From the NCBI RefSeq assembly GCF_001636615.1, contig NZ_LGEK01000027.1:1-54429 (forward strand): a stretch of 54,429 nt of DNA, given 5' to 3'. The notes under the pieces were generated by a model. It did no database searches, was not told the DNA's origin, and saw only the letters and a list, made by a program, of their open reading frames with translations. The translations under genes and the position numbers were made by a program. This document shows, piece after piece, positions 17,186 to 25,524 of this stretch. The stretch's first letter is position 1. Each line of letters opens with the position of its first letter. This stretch comes from Mucilaginibacter sp. L294. Its GTDB lineage: Bacteria > Bacteroidota > Bacteroidia > Sphingobacteriales > Sphingobacteriaceae.

Positions 17186-17959
17186 ATGGATACAACAGAG
17201 GAGTTACAGGATTTTATAGCTAACGGGCACAAAACATTTATACCGCATGTATCTATGGACAACGCCATATTTGGGTATCACGACCATCAGTTAAAGATCC
17301 TGCTATCACAGTATAAAGCTATTGAGGGGTATTGCCTGCCGGGTGGTTATATAAAGCGTACAGAAACGCTTGACCAGGCAGCCAAGCGCATTGTAAAGGA
17401 AAGGACCGGATTAGATGACCTGTACCTGCAGCAATATAAAACCTTTGGCGACCCCGGCCGCATTAAGTGGAATGAGATGGATTTTGAAAAATTTTCTGAA
17501 ATGGCAGGCGTAAAGCACATTAAGGATAGCTGGCTGATGGACCACACCATTTCTATAGGTTATTACGCAATTACCGATTTCTCGCTGGTAACCCCAAAGT
17601 CTGATCTGTCATCCTATTGCGAGTGGTTTAACATAGATGAAGTACCGCCCCTGCTTTATGACCATGATGACATGGTTAAGGAATCATTGCAGGCATTAAG
17701 GCAGCAATTGTACTATTACCCAATTGCAGCTAAGTTATTACCCGAAAAATTCACGCTTACAGAGATCCACGCCGTTTATGAAACTATCCTGGGCAAGAAA
17801 CTGGATATCCGCAATTTTCCAAAAAAATTGGTGTTTTTAGGGTTGATAAAGAAACTGAACGAAAAACGCAACATCGGCCCTCACCGGGCGCCGTATCTGT
17901 ATAGGTTTGATATGAAAAAATACAACAAGGCGTTAGAAACCGGCACAACGCTTACTTAG
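17186..17959 (+). CDS. Nudix-related transcriptional regulator (NrtR/AraR-like)
   Basis: 257 residues. An N-terminal Nudix fold (about 20-155) is followed by a winged-helix domain (about 165-245, KFTLTEIHAVYETILGKKLD then FPKKLVFLGLIKKL). The Nudix box is degenerate: Gly54-x5-Glu60-x7-Arg68 is kept, but the catalytic Glu expected at 69 is Ile and that at 73 is Arg. Hydrolysis is therefore unlikely and the domain should act as an effector sensor, as in NrtR and Bacteroides AraR. Divergent orientation from the TIM-barrel/GMC operon and the palindrome between them suggest it controls that operon. The effector is probably a sugar or nucleotide derivative. Its stop overlaps that of the convergent epimerase. 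Confidence 0.88.
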   Translation: MDTTEELQDFIANGHKTFIPHVSMDNAIFGYHDHQLKILLSQYKAIEGYCLPGGYIKRTETLDQAAKRIVKERTGLDDLYLQQYKTFGDPGRIKWNEMDFEKFSEMAGVKHIKDSWLMDHTISIGYYAITDFSLVTPKSDLSSYCEWFNIDEVPPLLYDHDDMVKESLQALRQQLYYYPIAAKLLPEKFTLTEIHAVYETILGKKLDIRNFPKKLVFLGLIKKLNEKRNIGPHRAPYLYRFDMKKYNKALETGTTLT

Positions 17960-19056
17960 GCAACCGTAAACTTTTCACATCCTTTCAAAAACACCTCGTC
18001 AGCATCTGCCCCTATGCCCGGTTCGTTGCTGATGTTTAGCTTATAGCCTTCGTAAGTTACACCACCAACACAGGGGTCGGTCAGGTGGCCCAGCATACAG
18101 GTATCCATATCATAAAAATGAATATTGGGGCTGGCGTATACAAAATGCAGTTTGCTACTCAGGGCTATTCGGCTTTCCAGCATCCCGCCCATCATACAGG
18201 GTATGCCTTTTTCGGCCGCAACGTCGTGGATCTTCTTAGCCTCCAGTATCCCGCCGGATTTGGCCATTTTGATATTAATATAGTGGCACGAGCCGCTGTT
18301 GATCTGCTTGCGGGCATCATGGTGGTTATACACGCTCTCATCGGCCATAATTTTCACGGGCGATAGCTTCATCAGTTCGGGCAGGCGGTCGTCATACCAG
18401 GTGCGCATGGGCTGCTCGCAAAATTCAATATCATATTTACTAATCGCCTGCAGGGCAAAAACGGCTTCGTCAAAACTCCAGCCCTGGTTAGCATCAACCC
18501 TTATCTTCATTTCGGGGCCAACTGCCTCACGGATCTGTTTAATGCGCTCCACATCTGTTTCGGCGCCTTTGCCAAGTTTTACTTTTAAAATATTGGCGCC
18601 GGTTCTTTTAAATGCCACACCTTTCATGGCCATTTGCCTTGGTGCGCCTATGCCAATGGTAATATCGCTCTCCACAACGCGCCTTTTGCCACGTAAAAAC
18701 TTATATAAGGGCAAGCCTGCGTATTTTGCCGCAATATCATACAGAGCCATATCAAAAGCGCTTTTTATAGTAGTATTACCGGCGGCGGCATCATGCAGCT
18801 GCTGCATGCGGGCAGGAACATCCAGCGCATCCTGCCCTTTCCAAAGTTTGGCGAAATCTTTTGCCATAGCCAGGCAGGTGTCTTGTGTTTCGCCAACAAT
18901 CATCGGGAACGCCGAGCATTCGCCCACGCCGTAAAAACCCTTATCGGTATGCACGCGGATAAACACATTCTGCGCATGGTCCATTGTACCGGTAGCTATG
19001 GTAAATGGTTCCATGGGGATACTGAAACGGTAGATATCGATGGATGTGATAATCAT
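17956..19056 (-). CDS. Dipeptide epimerase (enolase superfamily)
   Basis: 366 residues of the muconate-lactonizing subgroup. The first acid/base Lys is in KVKLGKG and the metal ligands are in RVDANQGW, FCEQP and MADES. The second Lys is in NIKMAKSGG, and the DMD near the C-terminus (HFYDMDT) is the dipeptide-binding Asp-x-Asp of L-Ala-D/L-Glu epimerases. These enzymes convert murein-derived dipeptides to forms that peptidases can use. Converges with the Nudix-type regulator through a shared TTAG. With the M20 dipeptidase nearby it could form a peptide salvage route, but the substrate pair is not fixed by sequence. Confidence 0.9.
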   Translation of the reverse strand: MIITSIDIYRFSIPMEPFTIATGTMDHAQNVFIRVHTDKGFYGVGECSAFPMIVGETQDTCLAMAKDFAKLWKGQDALDVPARMQQLHDAAAGNTTIKSAFDMALYDIAAKYAGLPLYKFLRGKRRVVESDITIGIGAPRQMAMKGVAFKRTGANILKVKLGKGAETDVERIKQIREAVGPEMKIRVDANQGWSFDEAVFALQAISKYDIEFCEQPMRTWYDDRLPELMKLSPVKIMADESVYNHHDARKQINSGSCHYINIKMAKSGGILEAKKIHDVAAEKGIPCMMGGMLESRIALSSKLHFVYASPNIHFYDMDTCMLGHLTDPCVGGVTYEGYKLNISNEPGIGADADEVFLKGCEKFTVA

Positions 19057-19096
19057 ATAATTACTTTAACGCTAAGATAACGAGTAAAATATTGAA

Positions 19097-19245
19097 GGAG
19101 GCTCCTATGGAGCCAAAACTTGTTGATTTGTTTTCTATAAACAGGTAACTCCTCCGGAGTTTCATAATCTATACTTTTCATAACACTCCAGGGGAGCATC
19201 CTGTTTATAGAATAAACAACCTAACCGGGTTCCATAGGAGCCTCC
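19097..19245. repeat. MITE-like 149-bp nested inverted repeat
   Basis: Perfect 15-nt terminal inverted repeats GGAGGCTCCTATGGA (19097-19111 and, inverted, 19231-19245). A second perfect pair lies inside, TTCTATAAACAGG (19133-19145) against 19200-19212. The centre has a further small palindrome (ACTCCTCCGGAGT). No coding capacity. It sits between the epimerase and the DUF4290 promoter. Confidence 0.8.
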
Positions 19246-19264
19246 TGCTCAACGCATTTAATAA

Positions 19265-19295
19265 TTTGCACTTTAACACATTTAGCCTATATTTG
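19265..19295 (+). promoter_or_regulatory. Housekeeping promoter of the DUF4290-murA unit
   Basis: TTTG (19265-19268), 19-nt spacer, TATATTTG (19288-19295): both elements and the spacing match the Bacteroidota primary-sigma consensus. The implied leader to the start at 19410 is about 105-110 nt. Confidence 0.7.
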
Positions 19296-19409
19296 CGTTA
19301 GTACTTCGTACTCATTCATTTCGGTTCTCCGGTTTCTGCCTTCTGTTCTAAGAAACTGTCCATGCGCCGAAAAACACCTTCAAGACATTTTATTTAATTA
19401 AAAACATAC

Positions 19410-20162
19410 ATGGCATTAACAAATTTGCCTGGTCCGTTTGATTATAACTCAACCAGGAATAAACTTTTATTAACAGAATACGGCCGTAACGTACAAAATA
19501 TGGTGAAATACATCGTAGCGTTACCCACCAAAGAAGAACGTAACAAATATGCGCAGGTGGTTATAGACCTGATGGGCTTTTTAAACCCTCACCTGCGTGA
19601 TGTGGCCGATTTTAAACACAAGCTTTGGGATCACCTGCACATCATATCCGATTTTCAGCTGGATGTAGATTCGCCGTACCCAAAACCAAGCCCGGAAGCT
19701 ATCCACCTAAAACCCGAGCCGCTTAAATATCCGCATCAGCGTATCAAATACAAGCACTATGGTAAAACCATCGAAATGATGATAGAGAAGGCCAAAGCTA
19801 TTGAAGAGCCTGAACGCAAGCGCCATATGGTACAAGCCATAGCCAACTTCATGAAAATGGCTTACGTGCAGTGGAACAAAGATTCCGTTGCCGATGAAAC
19901 CATCCTGTCAGATCTTTACGCTTTATCGGGCGGTACTTTAAAACTGGAAGATAACGTCAACCTTAACCGTGTTGAGTTCCGCGCTAACCCGTACCAAAAT
20001 AGCCAAAACAACAATAACAGCCGTGGGCGTACCAATAATAACCAAAACAACCGCGGCGGCGGTGGCAGTGGTGGCGGTCGTACTAATAATAACAACAACC
20101 CACGCAATAACAACAACCAAAATAACCGTAACCGTAACCCGGGAGGCGCTAAAAAGTATTAA
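19410..20162 (+). CDS. DUF4290 protein with Asn/Gly-rich tail
   Basis: 250 residues. The folded part (about 1-190, FDYNSTRNKLLLTEYGRNVQ ... HPHLRDVADFKHKLWDHL-like) is the helical DUF4290 domain found across Bacteroidota just before murA. The last ~55 residues are low-complexity Asn/Gly/Arg (NNNNSRGRTNNNQNN) and probably disordered. No enzymatic motif and no signal peptide are visible. The conserved neighbourhood with murA points to an envelope-related role, but none is established. It has the clearest housekeeping promoter of the window. Confidence 0.85.
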   Translation: MALTNLPGPFDYNSTRNKLLLTEYGRNVQNMVKYIVALPTKEERNKYAQVVIDLMGFLNPHLRDVADFKHKLWDHLHIISDFQLDVDSPYPKPSPEAIHLKPEPLKYPHQRIKYKHYGKTIEMMIEKAKAIEEPERKRHMVQAIANFMKMAYVQWNKDSVADETILSDLYALSGGTLKLEDNVNLNRVEFRANPYQNSQNNNNSRGRTNNNQNNRGGGGSGGGRTNNNNNPRNNNNQNNRNRNPGGAKKY

Positions 20163-20163
20163 G

Positions 20164-20179
20164 CCCCGGCAAACCGGGG
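20164..20179 (+). other. GC-rich stem-loop after DUF4290
   Basis: CCCCGG (20164-20169), loop CAAA, CCGGGG (20174-20179), directly after the DUF4290 stop. There is no T run, so it is a weak terminator or an mRNA-stabilising stem. From there to murA the 121-nt gap holds AGTGAGCAG-like and CCATGAACCATC-like simple repeats. Confidence 0.5.
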
Positions 20180-20300
20180 AGTGAGTAGTTATTGGTGAAT
20201 AGTGAGCAGTTGCAGGGCGGATTTGTAATAAAATTTCCATCTTTGCCCTGATGATCGTGACTTGAAACCATGAACCATCAACCATGAACTATTATAAACT

Positions 20301-21608
20301 ATGAAAGACGCATTCGAAATACAGGGCGGTAAAAAACTTAAGGGCGAAATAACCCCTCAGGGCGCAAAAAACGAAGCATTACAAATTATATCGGCCGTAT
20401 TACTTACCGGCCAAAAAATGACCATCAGCAACATCCCTGATATACAGGATGTGAACAAACTGCTAGAATTGCTGGGCGATATGGGTGTTGAGGTAAACCG
20501 CATATCGCGCGATACCTGCACCTTTGAGGCCAAAGAGATTGACCAGGATTTTTTCAATTCTGAAGCATTTAAAACCAAGGGTGGCGGTTTGCGTGGCTCT
20601 ATCATGATACTGGGCCCGCTGTTGGCCCGTTTCGGCAAGGCATCTATCCCAAAACCGGGTGGCGATAAAATTGGCCGCCGCAGGTTGGATACCCACTTTT
20701 TAGGGTTCGAAAAATTAGGCGCACGCTTTGATTTTAACCCCGATAACGGCTTTTACAATGTAGATGCCTCAAACCTGCAGGGTACTTATATCCTTTTGGA
20801 TGAAGCATCTGTTACCGGTACGGCCAACATTGTGATGGCTGCCGTATTGGCAAAGGGCACTACTACTATTTACAATGCCGCCTGCGAACCTTACCTGCAA
20901 CAGCTTTGTAAAATGCTTAACCGCATGGGTGCCAAAATTAGCGGCATAGCATCAAACCTGTTAACTATTGAGGGTGTGAGCGAACTGGGTGGTACCGAGC
21001 ACCGCATGCTGCCGGATATGATAGAGATAGGATCGTTCATTGGCCTTGCCGCCATGACCGGTTCAGAGATCACCATAAAAGATGTACACTACGATGAACT
21101 GGGCATGATCCCTGACGTATTTAAACGTTTAGGCATTAAACTGGAACGCCGCGGTGATGATATTTACATCCCGTCGCAAGATCATTACGAGATTGATACC
21201 TTTATTGATGGCTCATTATTAACCGTTGCCGATTCACCATGGCCGGGTTTTACGCCCGATTTGCTGAGCATTGTGCTGGTAGTGGCCACACAGGCAAAAG
21301 GATCTGTACTGATACACCAAAAGATGTTTGAGAGCCGTTTATTCTTTGTAGATAAACTGCTGGATATGGGCGCCAACATCATCCTTTGCGACCCGCACCG
21401 TGCTACCGTTATCGGTTTAGATAAGATGGTGCAGTTGCGTGGCATCTCCATGACCTCGCCGGATATCCGCGCAGGGGTATCATTGCTTATCGCGGCGTTA
21501 TCGGCACAGGGGCAGTCTACTATCTACAACATCGAACAGATAGAACGCGGCTACCAGAACATTGATGAGCGCCTTAAAGCGCTTGGTGCCGATATAAAAA
21601 GGGTGTAA
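20301..21608 (+). CDS. murA: UDP-N-acetylglucosamine 1-carboxyvinyltransferase
   Basis: 435 residues, full length for MurA, which transfers enolpyruvate from PEP to UDP-GlcNAc in the first committed step of peptidoglycan synthesis. The KNEALQIISA lysine motif, the RRRLDTH segment and the C-terminal RAGVSLLIAAL are present. The active-site loop reads PGGDKIGRRR, with Asp122 where E. coli MurA has Cys115. In enzymes studied with this substitution fosfomycin can no longer form its covalent adduct, so intrinsic fosfomycin resistance is expected. It follows DUF4290 in the usual Bacteroidota order and ends before a strong hairpin. Confidence 0.96.
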   Translation: MKDAFEIQGGKKLKGEITPQGAKNEALQIISAVLLTGQKMTISNIPDIQDVNKLLELLGDMGVEVNRISRDTCTFEAKEIDQDFFNSEAFKTKGGGLRGSIMILGPLLARFGKASIPKPGGDKIGRRRLDTHFLGFEKLGARFDFNPDNGFYNVDASNLQGTYILLDEASVTGTANIVMAAVLAKGTTTIYNAACEPYLQQLCKMLNRMGAKISGIASNLLTIEGVSELGGTEHRMLPDMIEIGSFIGLAAMTGSEITIKDVHYDELGMIPDVFKRLGIKLERRGDDIYIPSQDHYEIDTFIDGSLLTVADSPWPGFTPDLLSIVLVVATQAKGSVLIHQKMFESRLFFVDKLLDMGANIILCDPHRATVIGLDKMVQLRGISMTSPDIRAGVSLLIAALSAQGQSTIYNIEQIERGYQNIDERLKALGADIKRV

Positions 21609-21631
21609 GATAATATCGAACACTCCATATG

Positions 21632-21675
21632 AACCCCGAATAATGAAGTGATTTAAAACTTCATTATTCGGGGTT
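21632..21675 (+). terminator. Strong terminator after murA
   Basis: Perfect 18-bp stem (AACCCCGAATAATGAAGT and its complement at 21658-21675), 8-nt loop, then TTTT. An outer pair TAATATCGA (21611-21619) / 21689-21697 extends the symmetry to 87 nt. Confidence 0.8.
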
Positions 21676-21737
21676 TTAAATTCCTTATTCGATATTATTT
21701 CTTTTTCTCTATTTTTATCGAAACCAATAAACCCATA

Positions 21738-23294
21738 ATGGCTTATAAAAACCGGAGATCATCGTATTCAACCTTTATACTGATCTTTGTTGCATTAAAA
21801 ATACTGCTCAACCTGTTTGCCATCAGTAATTTTGGCTTTCACCGCGATGAGTTATTGCACCTGGTTTTGGGCGATCACCTGGATTGGGGGTATAAGGAAG
21901 TACCACCTTTCATTGCCTTACTGGCAAAAATAACCCTTAACGTTTTTGGCGATTCTGTTTTTGCAGCGCGCATATTCAGCACCATTGCCAGTGGCTTTAT
22001 TATATGGCTTACCGGTCAGATAACCGCCGAACTGGGGGGGCGCAGGTTTGCCATTACCCTGGCGTGTTTGGCGCTCATCTTTGCGCCGGCCTTTGCTGCC
22101 AGCGGGTATCTTTTTCAACCCGTAGTGTTCGATCAGCTTTGGTGGGTGGTTACCGTTTGGCTGTTTATTAAATATTTAAATACAGCTACTGTAAAATACC
22201 TGTACTGGCTTGGTGTTGCCGTTGGCATAGGCATGCTTACTAAATATAGCATGGCGTTCTTCACAGCATCGCTTATTATCGGTATTTTAATAAGCCGCGA
22301 GCGCAAGCTGCTGTTCAATAAGCATGTCGTTTTCTCGGCTTTGCTGGCCATACTTATTTTTCTGCCTAATATTATCTGGCAGTTTGCGCACCATTTGCCG
22401 GTTATCCATCACATGAAAGAGTTGCGGGAAACTCAGCTGGATTACATACACCCGTCAGATTTTATTAAACAGCAACTACTTGTTAACGGCCCGGCGCTTT
22501 TTGTATGGCTTGCGGGCTTTATCAGTTTGCTATTTTCGTTCAGGCTGCGCAGGTTCAGGTTTATGGCTATCGCTTATATCCTTATATTTTTGTTTTTGCT
22601 ACTGATGAACGGCAAAATTTATTACCTGTTCGGTGCCTACCCTATGCTGTTTGCCGCGGGTGGTTTTACTTTCGAGCGGATATTAAACCGTAAGGCTTAC
22701 ATTTTGCGTACTGCCGCCGGGCTGTTATTTGTTATACCCAATATACTATTGCTTCCCCTGGTATTGCCCATATTATCGCTAAACAGTACCGTAGCGTTTA
22801 TTAAGCATACCACAGAACGTTATACATTCCTGCAATTTTTAGTTACCTGGGAAGATCAAAAACAGCACCCGCTTACGCAAGACTATGCCGATATGCTTGG
22901 CTGGGACGAGATGGCCAAAAAAGTTGGCGAAACCTACCACTCATTATCGCCCGAACAACAGAAGCACACCCAAATATATGCCGATAACTACGGCGAGGCG
23001 GGAGCCCTGCATCATTACCGTAACAAATATAAAATACCCGATGTATTCTCACTCAACAGCAGTTTCCAGCTTTGGGCGCAAGATAGTTTGAGCGCGCATT
23101 ATATTATTTATGTGGATGAAGATGATAACGTGGAACGCAGACTTAGCCCGATGTTGGAAAACTACCGTAAAACCGGCGAAATATTAACCCCCATGGCCCG
23201 CGAAAAAGGTACAAGGATCTACTTGCTTACCAACCCATCGCCAAAGCTAAATGAGGTTTATAAAAAAGAATTAGCACAAAAACGCTTGCAGTAA
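21738..23294 (+). CDS. GT-C fold glycosyltransferase, GT39/ArnT-like
   Basis: 518 residues with about ten to twelve membrane helices in the first 370 and a soluble C-terminal domain. The first periplasmic loop carries the acidic pair HRDELLHL (Asp37-Glu38), with DWGYKEVPP after it; this is the catalytic loop pattern of polyprenyl-phosphate-dependent mannosyl- and ArnT-type transferases. It should move a sugar from a lipid carrier to an acceptor outside the inner membrane. The acceptor (lipid A, protein or polysaccharide) is unknown. It is transcribed alone after the murA terminator. Confidence 0.85.
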   Translation: MAYKNRRSSYSTFILIFVALKILLNLFAISNFGFHRDELLHLVLGDHLDWGYKEVPPFIALLAKITLNVFGDSVFAARIFSTIASGFIIWLTGQITAELGGRRFAITLACLALIFAPAFAASGYLFQPVVFDQLWWVVTVWLFIKYLNTATVKYLYWLGVAVGIGMLTKYSMAFFTASLIIGILISRERKLLFNKHVVFSALLAILIFLPNIIWQFAHHLPVIHHMKELRETQLDYIHPSDFIKQQLLVNGPALFVWLAGFISLLFSFRLRRFRFMAIAYILIFLFLLLMNGKIYYLFGAYPMLFAAGGFTFERILNRKAYILRTAAGLLFVIPNILLLPLVLPILSLNSTVAFIKHTTERYTFLQFLVTWEDQKQHPLTQDYADMLGWDEMAKKVGETYHSLSPEQQKHTQIYADNYGEAGALHHYRNKYKIPDVFSLNSSFQLWAQDSLSAHYIIYVDEDDNVERRLSPMLENYRKTGEILTPMAREKGTRIYLLTNPSPKLNEVYKKELAQKRLQ

Positions 23295-23304
23295 TATTAA
23301 CCGT

Positions 23305-23366
23305 GTCATGGTGAGCCTGTCGAATCATTAGCCGCTTTTACAAGTCTTCGACAAGATCAGACTGAC
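23305..23366. repeat. GTCATGGTGAGCC repeat
   Basis: GTCATGGTGAGCCTGTCGAA faces an inverted end TCTTCGACAAGATCAGACTG-AC. This is a short relative of the GTCATCCTGAGCG family, directly after the glycosyltransferase stop. Confidence 0.6.
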
Positions 23367-23417
23367 AATTAAAACAATTACATCGATTTTCTATTTTTAC
23401 ATCAGAAAATTCAGACA

Positions 23418-23789
23418 ATGCGTGGCTTAAAAACAATTCTCTTCCTTACCATATCCAATATGTTCATGACCTTTGCCTGGTATGGCCACCTTAAATTTAA
23501 GGAGTACGACTGGGGGAAAAACTTAGGATTATTCTCCATTATCCTCATTAGCTGGGGCCTGGCATTTTTCGAATACCTGTTCCAGGTACCGGCAAACCGC
23601 GCGGGCTTCAAAGCCGATGGCGGGCCGTTTACGCTTGTTCAGCTAAAAACCATACAGGAAGCCATTACGCTTACCATGTTTATGGTATTCACAATCGTAT
23701 TTTTTAAAACCGAAAAACTTGGCTGGAACCACCTGGTGGGCTTTGCGTTGATCGTACTGGCGGTGTTTGTGATATTTAAGAAATGGTAG
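23418..23789 (+). CDS. DUF486 (DMT-like) small membrane protein
   Basis: 123 residues with four predicted helices (starting near residues 6, 37, 77 and 103). FAWYGHLKF, LISWGLAFFEYLFQVPANR and FTLVQLKTIQEAITL are the conserved DUF486 blocks. The family is distantly related to small multidrug-type DMT transporters, but its substrate is unknown. A single-gene unit flanked by two repeats of one family. Confidence 0.88.
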   Translation: MRGLKTILFLTISNMFMTFAWYGHLKFKEYDWGKNLGLFSIILISWGLAFFEYLFQVPANRAGFKADGGPFTLVQLKTIQEAITLTMFMVFTIVFFKTEKLGWNHLVGFALIVLAVFVIFKKW

Positions 23790-23829
23790 TATTGATGTGC
23801 AGATGCGTGGATATGCAGATGACTCCCTT

Positions 23830-23922
23830 GTCATGCTGAGCGATAGCGAAGCATCTAATCTCCGATATGCTTAAACACATGCACCGTTCATTAATAGATC
23901 CTTCGCTATCGCTCAGGATGAC
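23830..23922. repeat. GTCATCCTGAGCG repeat, copy 2 (best inverted pair)
   Basis: The left arm at 23830-23856 and right arm at 23896-23922 are 27 nt each and inversely complementary except for two positions. The core is GAGCGATAGCGAAG. Between them is a 39-nt loop. Lying between convergent genes, it could form a long hairpin in either transcript. Confidence 0.82.
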
Positions 23923-23942
23923 AAACCAGACCGAACAAAAAA

Positions 23943-23966
23943 AGAGACGCGAAGTATCGCGTCTCT
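23943..23966 (-). terminator. Terminator of the cystathionine beta-synthase-like gene
   Basis: Perfect 10-bp stem AGAGACGCGA / TCGCGTCTCT with loop AGTA. On the minus strand it is followed by seven T, 34 nt past the gene's stop. Confidence 0.85.
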
Positions 23967-23999
23967 ACAAAATCTATTTGCCTTTAATCGTTTATCTAA

Positions 24000-25361
24000 C
24001 TAAGCCGATATTGCGTTGATGATATCGTACTGGGTGATGATTTCAATTTTACCGTTATCATCCTCTACAAGCACAGCTATGTTATCCTTGTTGATCATAC
24101 CCGAGATCTTATCGATAGAGGTATTCAGATCTACAAATGGGAACGGCGCGGTAGAGATATTTTTAACCGGCTGAGATTTGATACCCGGGTTCTCGATCAA
24201 CGAATCCAGGATATCGCTCTCGGTTATCTTGCCAATTACCATACCCTTTTGGGTAACCGGTATTTGGCTGATGTTTAGCGATTTAATGGTATTAATAGCT
24301 TCCAAAACTGTTTTCTCGCAATCAATAGTAACAATCTCCAGGTTTTCTTTTTTGCTGATGATATCACGGGCGGTAAGTTTGCCATCTTTCAGGAAACCGC
24401 GATCGCGCAGCCAGTCGTCGTTATACATTTTACCAAGGTAACGGGTACCGTGGTCGGGGAATATGATCACTACCACATCGCCTGCCTTAAACTTGTCTTT
24501 CATTTGCAGCAAGCCCGCTACTGCTGATCCTGTTGAATTACCGGCAAAGATACCCTCCTTGCGGGCAATCTCGCGGGTCATTAAAGCGGCATCCTTATCG
24601 GTCACCTTTTCAAAATGGTCTATCAGGCTAAAATCAACGTTTTGCGGAAGAAAATCTTCACCAATACCCTCGGTGATGTATGGGTATATCTCGTTCTTAT
24701 CAAACTCGCCGGTTTCCTTATACTTTTTAAATACCGAGCCGTAAGTATCAATACCCAAAACCTGTATGGCGGGGTTCTTTTCTTTTAAGAAACGTGCCGT
24801 ACCAGATATGGTGCCGCCGGTGCCAACGCCTACAATAATGTGCGTAACCTTACCTTCGGTTTGTTCCCAAATTTCGGGGCCGGTTTGCTCGTAGTGTGCC
24901 TGCGAGTTGCTCAGGTTATCGTACTGGTTGGGTTTCCATGAATTTGGCACCTCACGCTCTAAACGCGACGATACCGAATAATACGAGCGTGGGTCTTCTG
25001 GCTCTACATTGGTAGGGCATACAATCACTTCAGCGCCAAAAGCGCGCAAGGCATCAAACTTTTCTTTCGATTGCTTATCGGTACTGGTAAAAATACATTT
25101 GTAACCTTTTATAACTGCCGCTATAGCTAAACCCATACCAGTGTTGCCAGATGTACCTTCAATGATGGTACCGCCGGGTTTTAGCTTACCGCTTTTTTCG
25201 GCATCCTCAATCATTTTAAGGGCCATACGGTCCTTAATAGAGTTGCCGGGGTTGGTTGTTTCTATTTTAGCCAAAACCGTAGCAGGGATGTCCTTAGCTA
25301 TCTTGTTCAATTTAACCAGGGGCGTATTGCCTATGGTTTCGAGTATATTATTGTACCACAT
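24000..25361 (-). CDS. Pyridoxal-phosphate cystathionine beta-synthase-like enzyme with CBS pair
   Basis: 453 residues. The N-terminal ~320 are a fold-type II PLP enzyme: the PLP Lys43 lies in NPGNSIKDRM, the substrate loop is EGTSGNTGMG, and the phosphate-binding glycine loop is VGTGGTISG. The C-terminal ~120 residues are a pair of CBS domains (SQIPVTQKGMVIGKITESDI; DNIAVLVEDDNGKIEIIT). It condenses serine (or O-acetylserine) with homocysteine or sulfide; the fused CBS pair favours cystathionine beta-synthase and regulation by an adenosyl ligand. It stands alone with its own terminator, and no trans-sulfuration partner is near. Confidence 0.92.
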   Translation of the reverse strand: MWYNNILETIGNTPLVKLNKIAKDIPATVLAKIETTNPGNSIKDRMALKMIEDAEKSGKLKPGGTIIEGTSGNTGMGLAIAAVIKGYKCIFTSTDKQSKEKFDALRAFGAEVIVCPTNVEPEDPRSYYSVSSRLEREVPNSWKPNQYDNLSNSQAHYEQTGPEIWEQTEGKVTHIIVGVGTGGTISGTARFLKEKNPAIQVLGIDTYGSVFKKYKETGEFDKNEIYPYITEGIGEDFLPQNVDFSLIDHFEKVTDKDAALMTREIARKEGIFAGNSTGSAVAGLLQMKDKFKAGDVVVIIFPDHGTRYLGKMYNDDWLRDRGFLKDGKLTARDIISKKENLEIVTIDCEKTVLEAINTIKSLNISQIPVTQKGMVIGKITESDILDSLIENPGIKSQPVKNISTAPFPFVDLNTSIDKISGMINKDNIAVLVEDDNGKIEIITQYDIINAISA

Positions 25362-25524
25362 ATATTAAAAATCTACTTATCCTGTATGCTAACAGGGTTC
25401 GTTTCAAAATTAGCTTTTTTTAAATGATATTTTTTTATGGAATAATAAATAGCCCTGCATCCTATGGTTATAAACAATAAATAATACTTTTAAAATATCG
25501 GCAAAAACCTAAGCTAAACCACTT

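Noticed and set aside
18299..18934. 211-residue open frame antisense to the dipeptide epimerase
   Set aside because: Lies wholly inside a gene with all catalytic motifs intact; Ser/Ala-rich translation typical of shadows.
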